Below, one piece after another: positions 50,273 through 62,200 of a stretch of 64,000 nt of DNA. Origin of the DNA: Ryuthela nishihirai. Lineage: Eukaryota > Arthropoda > Arachnida > Araneae > Heptathelidae. Position 1 is the stretch's first letter. Each line of letters begins with the position of its first letter. Both the position numbers and the translations under genes were made by a program. The stretch is from assembly GCA_038380435.1 (NCBI GenBank), contig JAWZYU010000131.1, forward strand, positions 248,001-312,000, given 5' to 3'. Under the pieces are notes generated by a model. The model searched no databases. It saw only the letters and a list, made by a program, of their open reading frames with translations, and had not been told where the DNA came from.

Positions 50273-51790
50273 TTACTTACTAATCACATCTCAATTTGAA
50301 TATTCTCACTACACTTTAGTTCTGTAGTGAACTCATTCAGTCAGCTTTTTATAACTGGTGTCAGTTTTTAAAATGCTAATTTAAAATTTTATTTTTCCAC
50401 CAAGCATGAAAATTAAGTCTTCTAAAAGTTTCTCTAAAATATATTATACATGTTAATCTGCTTGATATATGATATAAGTAATTTGTAACATTTTAATTTA
50501 TTCTTATAGTTTTCAGGCTCTAAAATACTTTTGAAATTATAGTTTGTGATGTTCATTTTTTTTAATGCATTATATTTAGTGACCAGATTTTAACATTGGT
50601 AAAGCGGGACACCATATTTTATTGTTAGTTTATAAATTAAATTAATTTGATTGTTATAAAGTAACTATATTTTAAAAATTATTTTAATTTTAATCCTATA
50701 TTTCTTTCTAAATAATAACAATACTAACTTGTATTATTTTTCCTCTGAATTTGCCGTAATGTAAGTCGTAAGTGTCACTTACAAGGCCGGCGCTAGACTT
50801 TTTGCCGCCACTATAAAATATAAATAATACGAGTACTGTCTGCTAAATTGAAGAAAATTTATGTATTTATGAAATAAATAAATAAATTACTCACCTAAAT
50901 TATCTGAATAGCTGATTTGTTGACATCACTTGTTTAACTAGCACGCAGTACGGTGTGTATCGTCTGAGAGACAGTTACAAAATGTTTTCGTCGTTGCCAA
51001 TACCAAAAAATGCCATTGTTCATTAAGTCTAAACAATGGTGGTGGAATTCTAACATAAGCAGTTCTCGATAATCAGTTCTCAACAATTATTTGTTATTAT
51101 TAAAGTTTAACATTATAAAATTAACAAAAATAATATAAAACTCATTCCTGGCGAAATAGTCACATGGCCGCCGAAAACCGTATATTCCCTTCCCGTTCTC
51201 CCGCCGTTCCCTAGCTCGTCGTGCATTATTTCCAAAAATCGGGACTTTTTTAAAACGCCGCGGGACGCGGGACAAATTGTTAAAAATCGGGACGTCTGGT
51301 CACTATAGCATTATAGTATTTTTTTCTTTCTTCCTCAAATTTTTTACATACGAACAATGTATGTTCTAGATTTTCATACTCCTTACACATGTCACATGCC
51401 GGGGAGTCTTTTTTTTCATTTTATATAATAAAGCCTTTGAAATTACCGAATTTGTTTTAATTTTTATTATTAAATTAATTTCTTTTTTATTGAAACCAAA
51501 GTTATTAAATTTTGAAGTTATTGGTGAGATTCTGTATCTATGAGTATGATTAGCTTCCTATCATACCATGTCTGTGTTTCTATTATAATATTTTTTTTAT
51601 TTTGTTTTTTAGTAAGATATAAAAATTGAGGATTATCAAAATTTGGACTGATATTTATTGCTTCTTTAGCTTTTTTGTCTACTAGTTCATTATATTTTAT
51701 GCCAACATGACTTGGGATCCATTGTATATAGATAATATTCTTATTGTTTAAATGGTTTTTGGTTAAAATTAATATGTCATTTATAAATGA
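50273..51790 (-). mobile_element. LINE remnant with nested hAT-like element, right arm
   Basis: Only the 3' part of the LINE survives (equivalent to about 39797-41365 on the left), including the end of RNase H, the Cys/His motif and the 3' tail next to the target duplication GTTGCTGGACGTAA (complement at 50259-50272). At 51790 it joins sequence equivalent to left 36993, so about 2.8 kb was deleted. The loss includes the reverse transcriptase, the LINE 5' end, the 5' target duplication and some flank. The join carries 3-4 bases of filler (TTAA) and no long homology, as in end-joining. Confidence 0.8.
50575..51307 (-). mobile_element. hAT-like non-autonomous element, right copy
   Basis: Mirror of 40281-41065, flanked by GCATTATA at 50567-50574 and 51308-51315. 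It is 733 bp against 785 bp on the left. About 20 bp is missing near the CTTTTGGCGGGAC segment and about 29 bp from the repeated GTCCCGCTT-ACCAATGG region at the other end. Both losses remove one unit of a local direct repeat, so they may be slippage events on either arm. Confidence 0.8.
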
Positions 51791-53480
51791 TTAACACATG
51801 AAACAGTTTCTCCTGATTGCAACTTGCAGACTTTATTTGTAGCGACCAATGACATCGCGCGGTGAAGTGTTTGATGTGCCGCCTTTGCCTCGTGTAGTTT
51901 TCGAAACATACTGGCGGTTATGAATCTGGCTAATTATATATTCGTTTCGAAGAATATTCGATGGCTTTGAATTACCTGAAGCGAAACGTGATCATGTAAA
52001 AGTTGATTCCGTTTCATTTGTAAAGAGAGAAATATTATTTAAGTGAAGAAGCGTTGACAATATTTTGCACGTAATTAGACAAATAAAGATTTCTGAAACA
52101 ATTTAATCCAAATCCGTATTTATTTTATGTTAGTGATGGGTAGAAGTTTTATCTCTTACATTCATTTTTATTGGCACTGTTGGTTTAGGTATTTGGTATT
52201 TTAAGTCACACTAAAGGTGGAAAGTATGCTATGTAACTACTTTGCATTGGATCAAGGCCTGTACAAAATATATATATATATTGGAACGGGGGGGAGGGCA
52301 ACAGCTGAAAATCTTAAAATGAGTGCGCAACTGTTTAGACCTGAAAAGCTGCGCATTTCAGTTGTAAAAAGATAAAAGCGGGGGGTGGGGAGAGAAGGTA
52401 CGGATTTTTTCTCTAAATCGAACAAATATTTTTATTCGCTTTAGAGATGTTTTAAAAAATTCCATGAATAGCTCGTGAGATATGCTCAGATTTAACTATT
52501 TTTTGCCATTCATTTTTCCCTTGCTCTCCTTTTCAAAGGGGTTGCCATGTCCCTCCCTAGATAAGGCCCTGCTGCGCATAATGAAAGGGATATACAGTCA
52601 TTAGGAACTTTCATTTCGTTATACATTTGTTTTCAAATACACAATGTATAACGAAATGAAAGTTTGGCCAATACAAAAGCATTCACATTGTTTTATTGCA
52701 GACAAATGAAATCGAGTGCATCAGTTTTACAAGAATTACGACAGAAGAGAATAACCTTCACAATAAAGTAGCTTCCTATAAAACTCGCAAATAAGAGAAC
52801 AATTTCTGATCTTGCACTCTGATCTGAACCTCCATGACTTCAATATATAACTTTCCTTAATGTTAAAGATACCAGCCATTTTATTACCTATCTTTCTGTT
52901 GCTTTTGGCTTTCACATTTGTCGGTTTGTGGATTTCATAAAATGTTATTCCACCATATCTTTCGAATGCGATCGAGCAACTCAATAAATTATGTGTCGAA
53001 TGAAAGCTTGTGACGCGGGGAGTGTCATAGGCTATAAAAATTCCCCCCTCCGAGGCTTTCTTCCTCTCTGAAAAGGAGAAATGCGAAAATTATTCATAAG
53101 CTATATATATCTCTAGAACGCGAAGGCTGAAAGTAACAAGCTGTACGTCGAATGAAAACTTCTGACCCGGAAAATGTCTTAGACTTTGACAAATTCATCC
53201 CCATGCATTCTCCCTCCCTAAAAATAGAAAGACAATATGAAAATGACGGTTCCTCTATATCTCCTGAACGCGAGTGTCCATAGAATCTTGAGTATCGCGA
53301 GTGTCCCTTGAATGCTAAGAGCAGCGCATGTGTGTTGTCAGCGCTGTCGAAATGACAGTTTATTTTACAAATTTTTAGGCGATTTCAGTGACCCCACATA
53401 ACTTCCCAGAAGTTTTGTCATTGGCCCCAAATAATCCGCATGGGGTTCTTTTGGGAAATTATTGAAGTCCCGGTTCTTTT

Positions 53481-54060
53481 GAGATGTGATTGCTTTAAAA
53501 AAAAAAGACGTTGATTTCTAGGAGGCTCGTTCCGGTAACAAGCAAGCAAGCGAGTTACGATAACTTTGAAAGGAAATTTTATATTTTCATCACTTCTTAA
53601 TAATTAAGAACGTCACTACGTCGTGAAATTATAAGTAATGTTTGATAAACCATGAAAATTTAGAGAATTACCAACCTTTTATTATGTGTAATCCCAGAAA
53701 TGGATTCCCAGAAGGGCTTTCTCCCAGTAACTGAGTGAATTGCTTCCACGGTGTGTTATAACTCAATTTTGAGATGTGATTGCTTTAAAAAAAAAAGACG
53801 TTGATTTCTAGGAGGCTCGTTCCGGTAACAAGCAAGCAAGCGAGTTACGATAACTTTGAAAGGAAATTTTATATTTTCATCACTTCTTAATAATTAAGAA
53901 CGTCACTACATCGTGAAATTATAAGTAATGTTTGATAAACCATGAAAATTTAGAGAATTACCAACCTTTTATTATGTGTAATCCCAGAAATGGATTCCCA
54001 GAAGGGCTTTCTCCCAGTAACTGAGTGAATTGCTTCCACGGTGTGTTATAACTCAATTCT
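53481..54060. repeat. 290-bp direct tandem duplication, right arm only
   Basis: Units 53481-53770 and 53771-54060 both start GAGATGTGATTGCTTT and differ at about one visible position besides the ends (GTCGTGAAA versus ATCGTGAAA). The left arm has a single copy (about 35030-35300). It is therefore a private, recent duplication. Confidence 0.9.
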
Positions 54061-54471
54061 GGCGCTGTAATGACTGAGCAACATTAGTGTCTGCGGAGTC
54101 AGGTGATAATGCTTGTTTATCTCCCCGCTTGCTAAAGATAAGACTCAGACGACACATATATTTTCATTTAACATTTTTTATTGATTTCAAAGTATTGGGT
54201 GATACAATGACAATGCATGCACATGTAATGATTTCCATTAGTTTACGATTTCATACATTTCACAATGATGCTTTTTCACATTGATTATACTTTACAGCCT
54301 GCTTACCAAAAAAAATGCAGGTTAACAGAGGAAATGGTTTTTACATACAGCTCTCTACATATAATAATGATGACATGTAATATTTTTACATATATAGGGG
54401 GGTTATATGCATACATGTGAATAAAATTATCATATTTTTTATACATAAGTAGCTAAAACATATTAAAAAAA

Positions 54472-57340
54472 TCACTGTGAAATATTCGTTTTTTCTGTTA
54501 TGTTATTTTTTTTCATTGTTTTGTAGTGACCGTACGAAAGGGTGTCATAACCATTTTCTAAAACATATCTTTTATCGTCAAATGGTGACAGACCAAGTTT
54601 TACACCTTTCACTGTATGAAGATGATGGTTGCTACTTTGAATTCTTGTCAAATCTACTCGACAAGGTGATTTGTTTATTAGGCAGTCTCTGTAATCCTTC
54701 TGAGGAAGGGTTCTTTTTACGATGTATTTGGGGACTCCTTTCCCTGTCTTCTTCTCCTCATGTAAACTCTGAAGGGAATATATTTTAGAACGAAGGCCTG
54801 CAAATTGTTTGATAGGTACTACTGAAAGTTCATCTTTCATTTTATCTAGCATCTTTTTATTATGTGTACTACGCAAAACATGGTTAATGTGATAGTCGAA
54901 CGTGTCAAAATGGTCCATACCGATTTTCATATCAGCATACACGTCCTCGGTTTGAAGCTCGTAGCACAGTGAATCTGTATCAGTGAGCAATAATTTAGCT
55001 TTTTCTCCATATTTCGGACAAATATAGTCATAATGAAAGCTATACATCAATAGTTTACTAATATCTAGAATACTGAAACCAGCATAAATACGCCTGTTGA
55101 GTTTCAATTTAGTTAGCTTTGATTGCACACATGCGAGGTCGTTGTCAAAAACACGAAAAGCGTGAAAAGCAGGTGATGCTACGAGTTTACATACTCTCTT
55201 CGGGCTCTGAGTCAATTCTCACTCGATTTCTCAAATTTTCCATGGTTTTTCCAAACACATCATTATTCATCAGTTTGAAGAAGTCCTTCTCGAAGTCGTT
55301 TCTAGCTTTCTTCCGCTGATCTGTATTAAATTCTATATATGGTTTTAGCCAACAAGACTGATTAAATTCTAAAACGCGATGTATTTTCTTCAGCTGCATA
55401 CCGAAGGCTAAATATTGTTTGAGATTTCGATAATGAAGGGCATATTTTTCCTTAGAATATAGATTTGGGGCTAATTTTACGACTGATTGGCTTCTATTTA
55501 TTCCAAGGCTTTGGGCAACCTCTTGACAATATGTGGATAGCATGCTGCTGGTAATCTGAAGTTTCTCAGGGGCTAGTGGATAATCATTATGCTTGTCGTG
55601 TGTAGAGAAACTGGATAATCTAAATCAAATTCCAATATGTGTCCTTTATTCGCATCATCAGCAATTGTCGTAATATTTAGATCTGCTATTTCTTCTTTAT
55701 TAAAAATCGCTTTGAGGGGGACATTGCGACATTGCCCATCCATAAGGATTGTTGGCATCATAGTACATAATGTATTTAGAGGGTAACTGAGGATCATAGG
55801 TGTCCAAATACTTGTTGTTTGCTGTATTAAGACGATTGCATATCAGAGAAATTCCCCCTCGTATGCCTTTTTCCAGGAAAAGGTACATTGTAGGGTCAGT
55901 TATCAACTCAAGATTTACATTTGCCATTTTTAAGCATGCTTGCTAGGCTAATCCAGGAGCTATGTAAACATGGCAGGGATCGATTTCATAGTATCTGATG
56001 CATAGTTTTCTGAAACTTTCGAAAACATCAGCTAAGAGGAGCACATCTGTCTTCAGGTACAAGTCATGATACTGGCCTAGATTTTTTATGTTGAATGTAT
56101 TCCATACTCTTATTGCATGGGTGTAGTCTTCTTCCCCTAGTGCTTCTTCTGTGAGTTGGTTGTAAAATGCTTCACTTGGTGGTAATACTATTTCTTCAAA
56201 CTTTTCACTGTTGTCAATATAATCATATGGGTAAACTCCTTTTCTCAAAACCAGGTGTAACCGTTCAGTTTCAACATGTTCCTTTAAAATATGGAACTCA
56301 TCTGGTGATAAATTATTTACTAGCTTCTCAAGGGATGTGCTTAAAATCTAATACGAGTCTATAAAATGTAATGTCCCCAGGGAGAAGGCTATGTATGTTT
56401 CCATGTTATTGGGAATGCAATTAGACTTCTTATTTTTGATTCTGCCGATTCCCTGCATAATAAGGTGGCTGTCATATCCCTTTAGGTTGTGGAAGATAAC
56501 TGGAATCCTATTGGTTAACTTAAAGTTCAGATTACAGGAGTTATGGCGGTTCCTCGGAATTTACCTGTTACATGTTCGTGATCTCTCACACGATCTGCTC
56601 CTAGGGAATGCTTACAAATATGACAGTCAGTAGCGTTGAGAAATGATTCCTCTTTATGATTCGAGAGTTGCATTGGCTTTATCATAGATAGTAAATTTTT
56701 GATGTTTTCTTCTTCTTTAAGCAGACGTTCTAAAAATTCTTCTACTGCATTAGGACCTCTATAAACTACTGGAGGTTTATAGCTGCAGCCATCAGGTCCA
56801 ACAACAAGATATGCAAATCTACAGGGTTCATAATTTGCTGTGATAGTGGTGTAAGATTTTTCAGGGTTAGGCTTACAAGTGTTCACTTTCATTAGGAATG
56901 ATTCAAAGTCGGCATAAATCACGTATGGAACGGGCTGCTGAAATTTAAAATTTGTGAATTTCAGCCATTTCTCTTCTTCAGTTGGAAATTCTACTCTCTC
57001 TGGTCCATGTTCTTGACAATAGGGGATATGATCCTTCAAGAGTGATTCATTTTTGAAACGGTGAAGGCAGTAATCACAATAGAAAGTCTGACATTTATGT
57101 TTAGTGAGAGGACTGAGAAGTCTACTCATATTTTTAATGGCGCAGTAATGCTGCTTTTCATCATCCGATAACAGAAGGAGATTTGTATGCGCTTTAAATC
57201 TGAATGGTGTGACGAAGAGTGTGAACACCTCTTTCTCATATCCAAAAACATTGACAGAAATGTTGTTCATTTTTTCGAATTTAGATATTTGATTTATTGT
57301 AACAGGGAAAATTAAGCCAGATGTGTTTAATTTTTCTTCT
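54472..57340 (-). pseudogene. Protein-primed DNA polymerase B, right copy, catalytic part, broken
   Basis: Mirror of the left copy, from the NISVNVFGYE segment (about 57268) through Exo I YADFE (about 56910), motif A DANNPYGW (about 55755, with Pro for Leu), motif B KLMNNDVFGKT (about 55275, Asp for Ala) and motif C TDTDS (about 54985), ending at 54472. It shares with the left copy the frameshift at 56527, the TAG after GLA near 55943 and the shifts near 55700 and 55570. Private damage is a frameshift near 55190-55215. Changes inside motifs A and B suggest decay without constraint. The intact element would have used this enzyme for DNA replication. Confidence 0.8.
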
Positions 57341-57850
57341 AAATGTATATAGTTGTTAAGGCAGATGATCTGTGGCAGGATACAAAGAGGCTAAAACAGA
57401 CCAAACAAAACGTTTTTGGTCAGAATTACATACGTTGGCAATAGCGTGTTTTAACAGTAATTCTATTGGAGTAGGGATATAACTAGATCCTGAAAGAGGG
57501 TTATATTTTCCAGTATCCATTGTCCATCCGTTATGTGCTCTTTCAAATTCTTTAAATGAGGCTTTAATCTTCTTATATGCTGAATCCAGTTCTCTGTTTA
57601 GGGATGATGTAGGAAGACTTGTGACACAGTTACTTCGGAAAAACGGGGTACATTGTTCGAAGGTAGAAGGGGTGACTTTTCGCCTGAAGCGCACTTGTAC
57701 AGCAAGGTACCATTTAATGCTACCTTTCGAGGTCAATTCTTCTTTCAGATGAGTTAGGAGTGACTCCCGCGAGGATTCGAGGAAAAAGGTGAGGTCAACA
57801 GATGTTTCATCCATTGCCATCAGCTTATGTGTTGACAGGGTACTTTTCAT
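57341..57850 (-). pseudogene. Polymerase-associated N-terminal region, right copy
   Basis: An open frame of 164 codons starting at 57850. It contains a WYLAVQVRFRR segment (about residues 47-57) and, near its end, an SDQKRFVWSVLASLYPA segment. I remember the latter as the conserved stretch preceding the polymerase domain in Maverick-like PolB proteins. It ends in TAA at about 57356, and the homologous reading continues into the catalytic part through a further frame change. It begins inside the stop of the zinc-finger frame with an ATGA overlap. Absent from the left arm through deletion. Confidence 0.6.
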
Positions 57851-58182
57851 TTCTTCTGTAAACTGACAGGGGTCTTCAGGGTCTGGTTTTTGTTTCTTTT
57901 GGGGAATCCTTTCATCTTCAGACGTTTTCGTTTATTATTGTGTGACTTTCTTTGATGGCGCAAAAAACTGTCTTTTCTCCCAAACTCCATGGCACATTCT
58001 TCACATTTGTAGGTTTTCCTGGAGGTGTGGGTTAACTCATGACGTTGGACGTCATCTCTCCTTGAGAATGTCGATTCGCATTGAGAGCACTTAAAGAGGT
58101 TATTTCCATCATGATTTCTCTTATGACGAATGAGATGGGTCTGATGAATGAAAACCTTCTCACATATATCGCATGGATACAT
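57847..58182 (-). CDS. Three-finger C2H2 zinc-finger frame, N-terminal part of polymerase gene
   Basis: A frame of 111 codons with three classical C-x2-C-x12-H-x3/4-H fingers at about residues 3-24, 31-52 and 59-81 (cores CDICEKVF, CSQCESTF and CEECAMEF), then a lysine/arginine-rich tail. It could bind DNA. In related arthropod PolB genes, as I remember them, N-terminal C2H2 fingers are fused to the polymerase, so this is most likely the first exon-like part of the same broken gene. The ATGA overlap with the next frame could be a 1-base frameshift or, less likely, a real stop-start arrangement. The left arm lacks it entirely. Confidence 0.55.
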   Translation of the reverse strand: MYPCDICEKVFIHQTHLIRHKRNHDGNNLFKCSQCESTFSRRDDVQRHELTHTSRKTYKCEECAMEFGRKDSFLRHQRKSHNNKRKRLKMKGFPKRNKNQTLKTPVSLQKK

Positions 58183-58980
58183 TATGGAACAGTGAGTTGT
58201 AAAATAGCTGATACTACACGAGGGCGTGGAGAACTATCACTATTGCCGTTGAAAAAATCACGGAGAAGCAGCAGCAGAGAACTGTCACTGTCAACGTCTG
58301 ACAACAGAATGAGGATTCTGACTGGTGGATGTCGTATTTATACTAGAAGGAGGACTATCCCTCAGAAACTAAAATAAAAGGCTGTCCCGCAGAAAATGTA
58401 AAGCAAAAAAAAAATGCCATTGGGTAAAAATATTTTGAAAGGTAGAACTTCTAATAGGTGTCGTCAGGAACCAAGATGGTGGAGTCTGGACTTGGAAATT
58501 TCGGATGAGGGTAGAAACCAAGATGGTGGACGACCGGCAAAATCACGGGAGTTTGTGGTGACGTCCGGTTTCTAAATGGTCGACTCAAAAAAATTTCCGG
58601 GCTTTGTGGAAACCACGATGGGCGTTGGTGGAAATTACGAGTGGGTTGTTATTCAATACCATCTATTATATATTTAGATGAAGAATTGAATTGGAGATTA
58701 GAATTATTATCTTCAATTTAACTGAATAATAATAATAACCTAAATTGCAGATTAGAATTATTATCTTCAATTTAACTGAATAATTTCAGATTATTACATT
58801 ACTAGAGGGAGGTATTTTATTCACCATTGTTCGACTTTAGTCTTAAAAAATAACAGTGAGAATTCTGAGCGATGTGATTGATAATGACCCGCCGCCAGCT
58901 TGAAACACATGGGTGGCGGGTCCCATAGGATTAAATTGACCCGCCACTGGCCCAGAACCCCCACTTTACCCCTACTAGCG
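58183..58980. other. Non-coding spacer, right arm
   Basis: Mirror of 30891-31655 with the same 54-bp duplication and GGCGGGTC-rich segment. The part nearest 58199-58240 is the likely leader of the zinc-finger frame. No other gene is seen. Confidence 0.6.
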
Positions 58981-59198
58981 CTTTCATTTGTACTTAGCGG
59001 TCACTACCAGGGCGGCGCAAAATTCCGAAGAGAAGCGATCCGATGTTTAAACTCTAAATAGAATTGTTCGTATAAACATTTTTAGCTGATTAAAGTCCTG
59101 CAGTGGAAGTGCGTTTCAGGATTCTTGTACTGCAGCAAAAGTGACTGTGTAACTGAGAACTTCAGTGCGTTACCAGGAGCCCTTCGATGCATTTTCTT
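58981..59198 (+). mobile_element. Foldback-family terminal segment, right arm of palindrome 2
   Basis: Begins CTTTCATTTGTACTTAGCGG, matching the left edge of the solo element (21856 onward, CTTTCGTCTGTACTTAG), and ends at the 19-bp repeats. Homology covers GGCGGCGCAAAATTCC and a GATTAAAGTCCTGCAGTG segment. It points inward to the 57-bp array, as in the left arm. Confidence 0.6.
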
Positions 59199-59272
59199 GT
59201 TAGCAACAAGAGGCGAAGTTAGCAACAAGAGGCGAAGTTAGCAACAAGAGGCGAAGTTAGCAACAAGAGGCG
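59199..59272 (-). repeat. 19-bp tandem repeat, four copies, right arm
   Basis: Exact mirror of 30599-30672 in copy number and sequence, unlike the neighbouring 57-bp arrays, which have drifted in length. Confidence 0.95.
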
Positions 59273-62200
59273 ACTCATGACCTGGGGGAGGTATTTTTTT
59301 TGTGGTCTCGGGCACCTGTTAGGTGTTCCCACGTCATGACCTGGGGGAGGTTTTTTTTTTGTGCTCTCGGGCACCTGTTACGAGTTTCCGCCTCATGACC
59401 TGGGGGAGGTATTTTTTGAGCTCTCGGGCACCCGTTAGGTGTTCCCGCCTCATGACCTGGGGGAGGTACTTTTTTGTGCTCTCGGGCACCTGTTAGGTGT
59501 TCCTGCATCATCACCTGGGGGAGGTTTTTTTTGTGATCTCGAACACCCGTTAGCTGTTCCCACGTCATGACCTGGGGGAGGTATTTTTTGAGCTCTCGGT
59601 CACCTGTTAGCTGTTCCCACATCATGACCTGGGGGATTTTTTATTGTGCTCTCAGGCACCTGTTACGAGTTCCCGCCTCATGACCTGGGGGAGGTATTTT
59701 TTGAGCTCTCGGGCACCTGTTAGGTGTTCCCGCCTCATGACCGGGGGGAGGTACTTTTTTTGTGCTCTCGGGCACCTGTCGGGTGTTCCCGCGTCATCAC
59801 CTGGGGGAGGTTTTTTCGTGCTCTCCGGCACCTGTTACGAGTTCCCGCCTCATGACCTGGGGGAGGTATTTTTTTGTGCTCTCGGGCACCTGTTAGGTGT
59901 TCCCGCGTCATGACCTGGGGGAGGGTTTTTTGTGCTCTTGGGCACCTGTTACGAGTTCCCGCCTCATGACCTGGGGGAGGTATTTTTTGTGCTCTTGGGC
60001 ACCTGTTAGGTGTTCCCGTGTCATGACCAGGGGGAGGTATTTTTTGTGCTCTCGGGCACCTGTTAGGTGTTCCCGCGTCATGACCTGGGGGAGGTATTTT
60101 TTGTCCTCTCGGGCACCTGTTAGGTGTTCCCGCCTCATTACCTGGGGGAGGTATTTTTTGTGATCTCGAGCACCCGTTAGGTGTTCCCACGTCATGACCT
60201 GGGGGAGGTATTTTTTTGTGCTCTCGGGCACCTGTTAGGTGTTCACGCGTCATGACATGGGGGAGTTATTTTTCTGCTCTCGGGCACCTGTTACGAGTTC
60301 CCGCCTCATGACCTGGGGGAGGTATTTTTTGTGCTCTTGGGCACCTGTTAGGTGTTCCCGTGTCATGACCAGGGGGAGGTATTTTTTGTGCTCTCGGGCA
60401 CCTGTTAGGTGTTCCCGCGTCATGACCTGGGGGAGGTATTTTTTGTCCTCTCGGGCACCTGTTAGGTGTTCCCGCCTCATTACCTGGGGGAGGTATTTTT
60501 TGTGATCTCGAGCACCCGTTAGGTGTTCCCACGTCATGACCTGGGGGAGGTATTTTTTTGTGCTCTCGGGCACCTGTTAGGTGTTCACGCGTCATGACAT
60601 GGGGGAGTTATTTTTCTGCTCTCGGGCACCTGTTACGAGTTCCCGCCTCATGACCTGGGGGAGGTATTTTTTGTGCTCTTGGGCACCTGTTAGGTGTTCC
60701 CGCATCATGACCTGGGGGAGGTATTTTTTGTGCTCTCGGGCACCTGTTAGGTGTTCCCGCCTCATGACCTGGGGGAGTTTTTTTGTGCTCTCGGGCAACT
60801 GTTAGGTGTTCCCACCTCATGACCTGGGGAGGTATTTCTTCTGCTCTCGGGCACCTGTTAGGTGTTCCCGCGTCATGACCTGGGGGAGGTATTTTTTGTG
60901 CTCTCGGGCACCTGTTAGGTGTTCGCAGCTCATGACCTGGGGGAGGTTTTTTTTGTGGTCTCGGGCACCTGTTAGGTGTTCCCACGTCATGACCTGGGGG
61001 AGGTTTTTTTTTTGTGCTCTCGGGCACCTGTTACGAGTTCCCGCCTCATGACCTGGGGAGGTATTTTTTTAGCTCTCGGGCACCTGTTAGGTGTTCCCGC
61101 CTCATGACCTGGGGGAATTACTTTTTTTGTGCTCTCGGGCACCTGTTAGGTGTTCCCACGTCATCACCTGGGGGAGGTTTTTTTGTGCTCTCGGGCACCT
61201 GTTACGAGTTCCCGCCTCATGACCTGCGGGAGGTATTTTTTTGTGATCTCGGCCACCTGTTTGGTGTACCCGCATCATGACCTGGGGGAGGTATTTTTTG
61301 TGCTCTCGGGCACCTGTTACGAGTTCCCGCCTCATGACCTGGCGGAGGTATTTTTTGTGCGCTCGGGCACCTGTTAGGTGTTCCCGCCTCATGACCTGGG
61401 GGAGTTTTTTTTTGTGCTCTCGGCACCCGTTAGGTGTTCCCGCCTCATGACCTGGGGGAGGTATTTTTTGTGCTCTCGGGCACATGTTAGGTGTTCCCGC
61501 ATCATGACCTGGGGGAGGTATTTTTTGTGCTCTCGGGCACCTGTTAGGTGTTCCCAACTCATGACCTAGGGGAGGTATTTTTTTGTGCTCTCGGGCACCT
61601 GTTAGGTGTTCGCGACTCATGACCTGGGGAGGTAATTTTTGTGGTCTCGGGCACCTGTTAGGTGTTCCCACGTCATGACCTGGGGGAGGTTTTTTTTTTG
61701 TGCTCTCAGGCACCTGTTACGAGTTCCCACCTCATGACCTGGGGGAGGTATTTTTTTAGCTCTCGGGCACCTGTTAGGTGTTCCCGCCTCATGACCTGGG
61801 GAGGTACTTGTTTGTGCTCTCGGGCACCTGTTAGGTGTTCCTGCGTCATCACCTGGGGTGGTTTTTTTTGTGCTCTCGGGCACCAGTTACGAGTTCCCGC
61901 CTCATGACCTGCGGGAGGTATTTTTTTGTGATCTCGGCCACCTGTTTGGTGTACCCGCATCATGACCTGGGGGAGGTATTTTTTGTGCTCTCGGGCACCT
62001 GTTACGAGTTCCCGCCTCATGACCTGGCAGAGGTATTTTTTGTGCTCTCGGGCACCTGTTAGGTGTTCCCGCCTCATGACCATGGGGAGTTTTTTTTTGT
62101 GCTCTTGTCACCCGTTAGGTGTTTCCGCCTCATGACCTGGGGGAGGTATTTTTTGTGCTCTCGGGCACGTGTTAGGTGTTCCCGCGTCATGACCTGGGGG

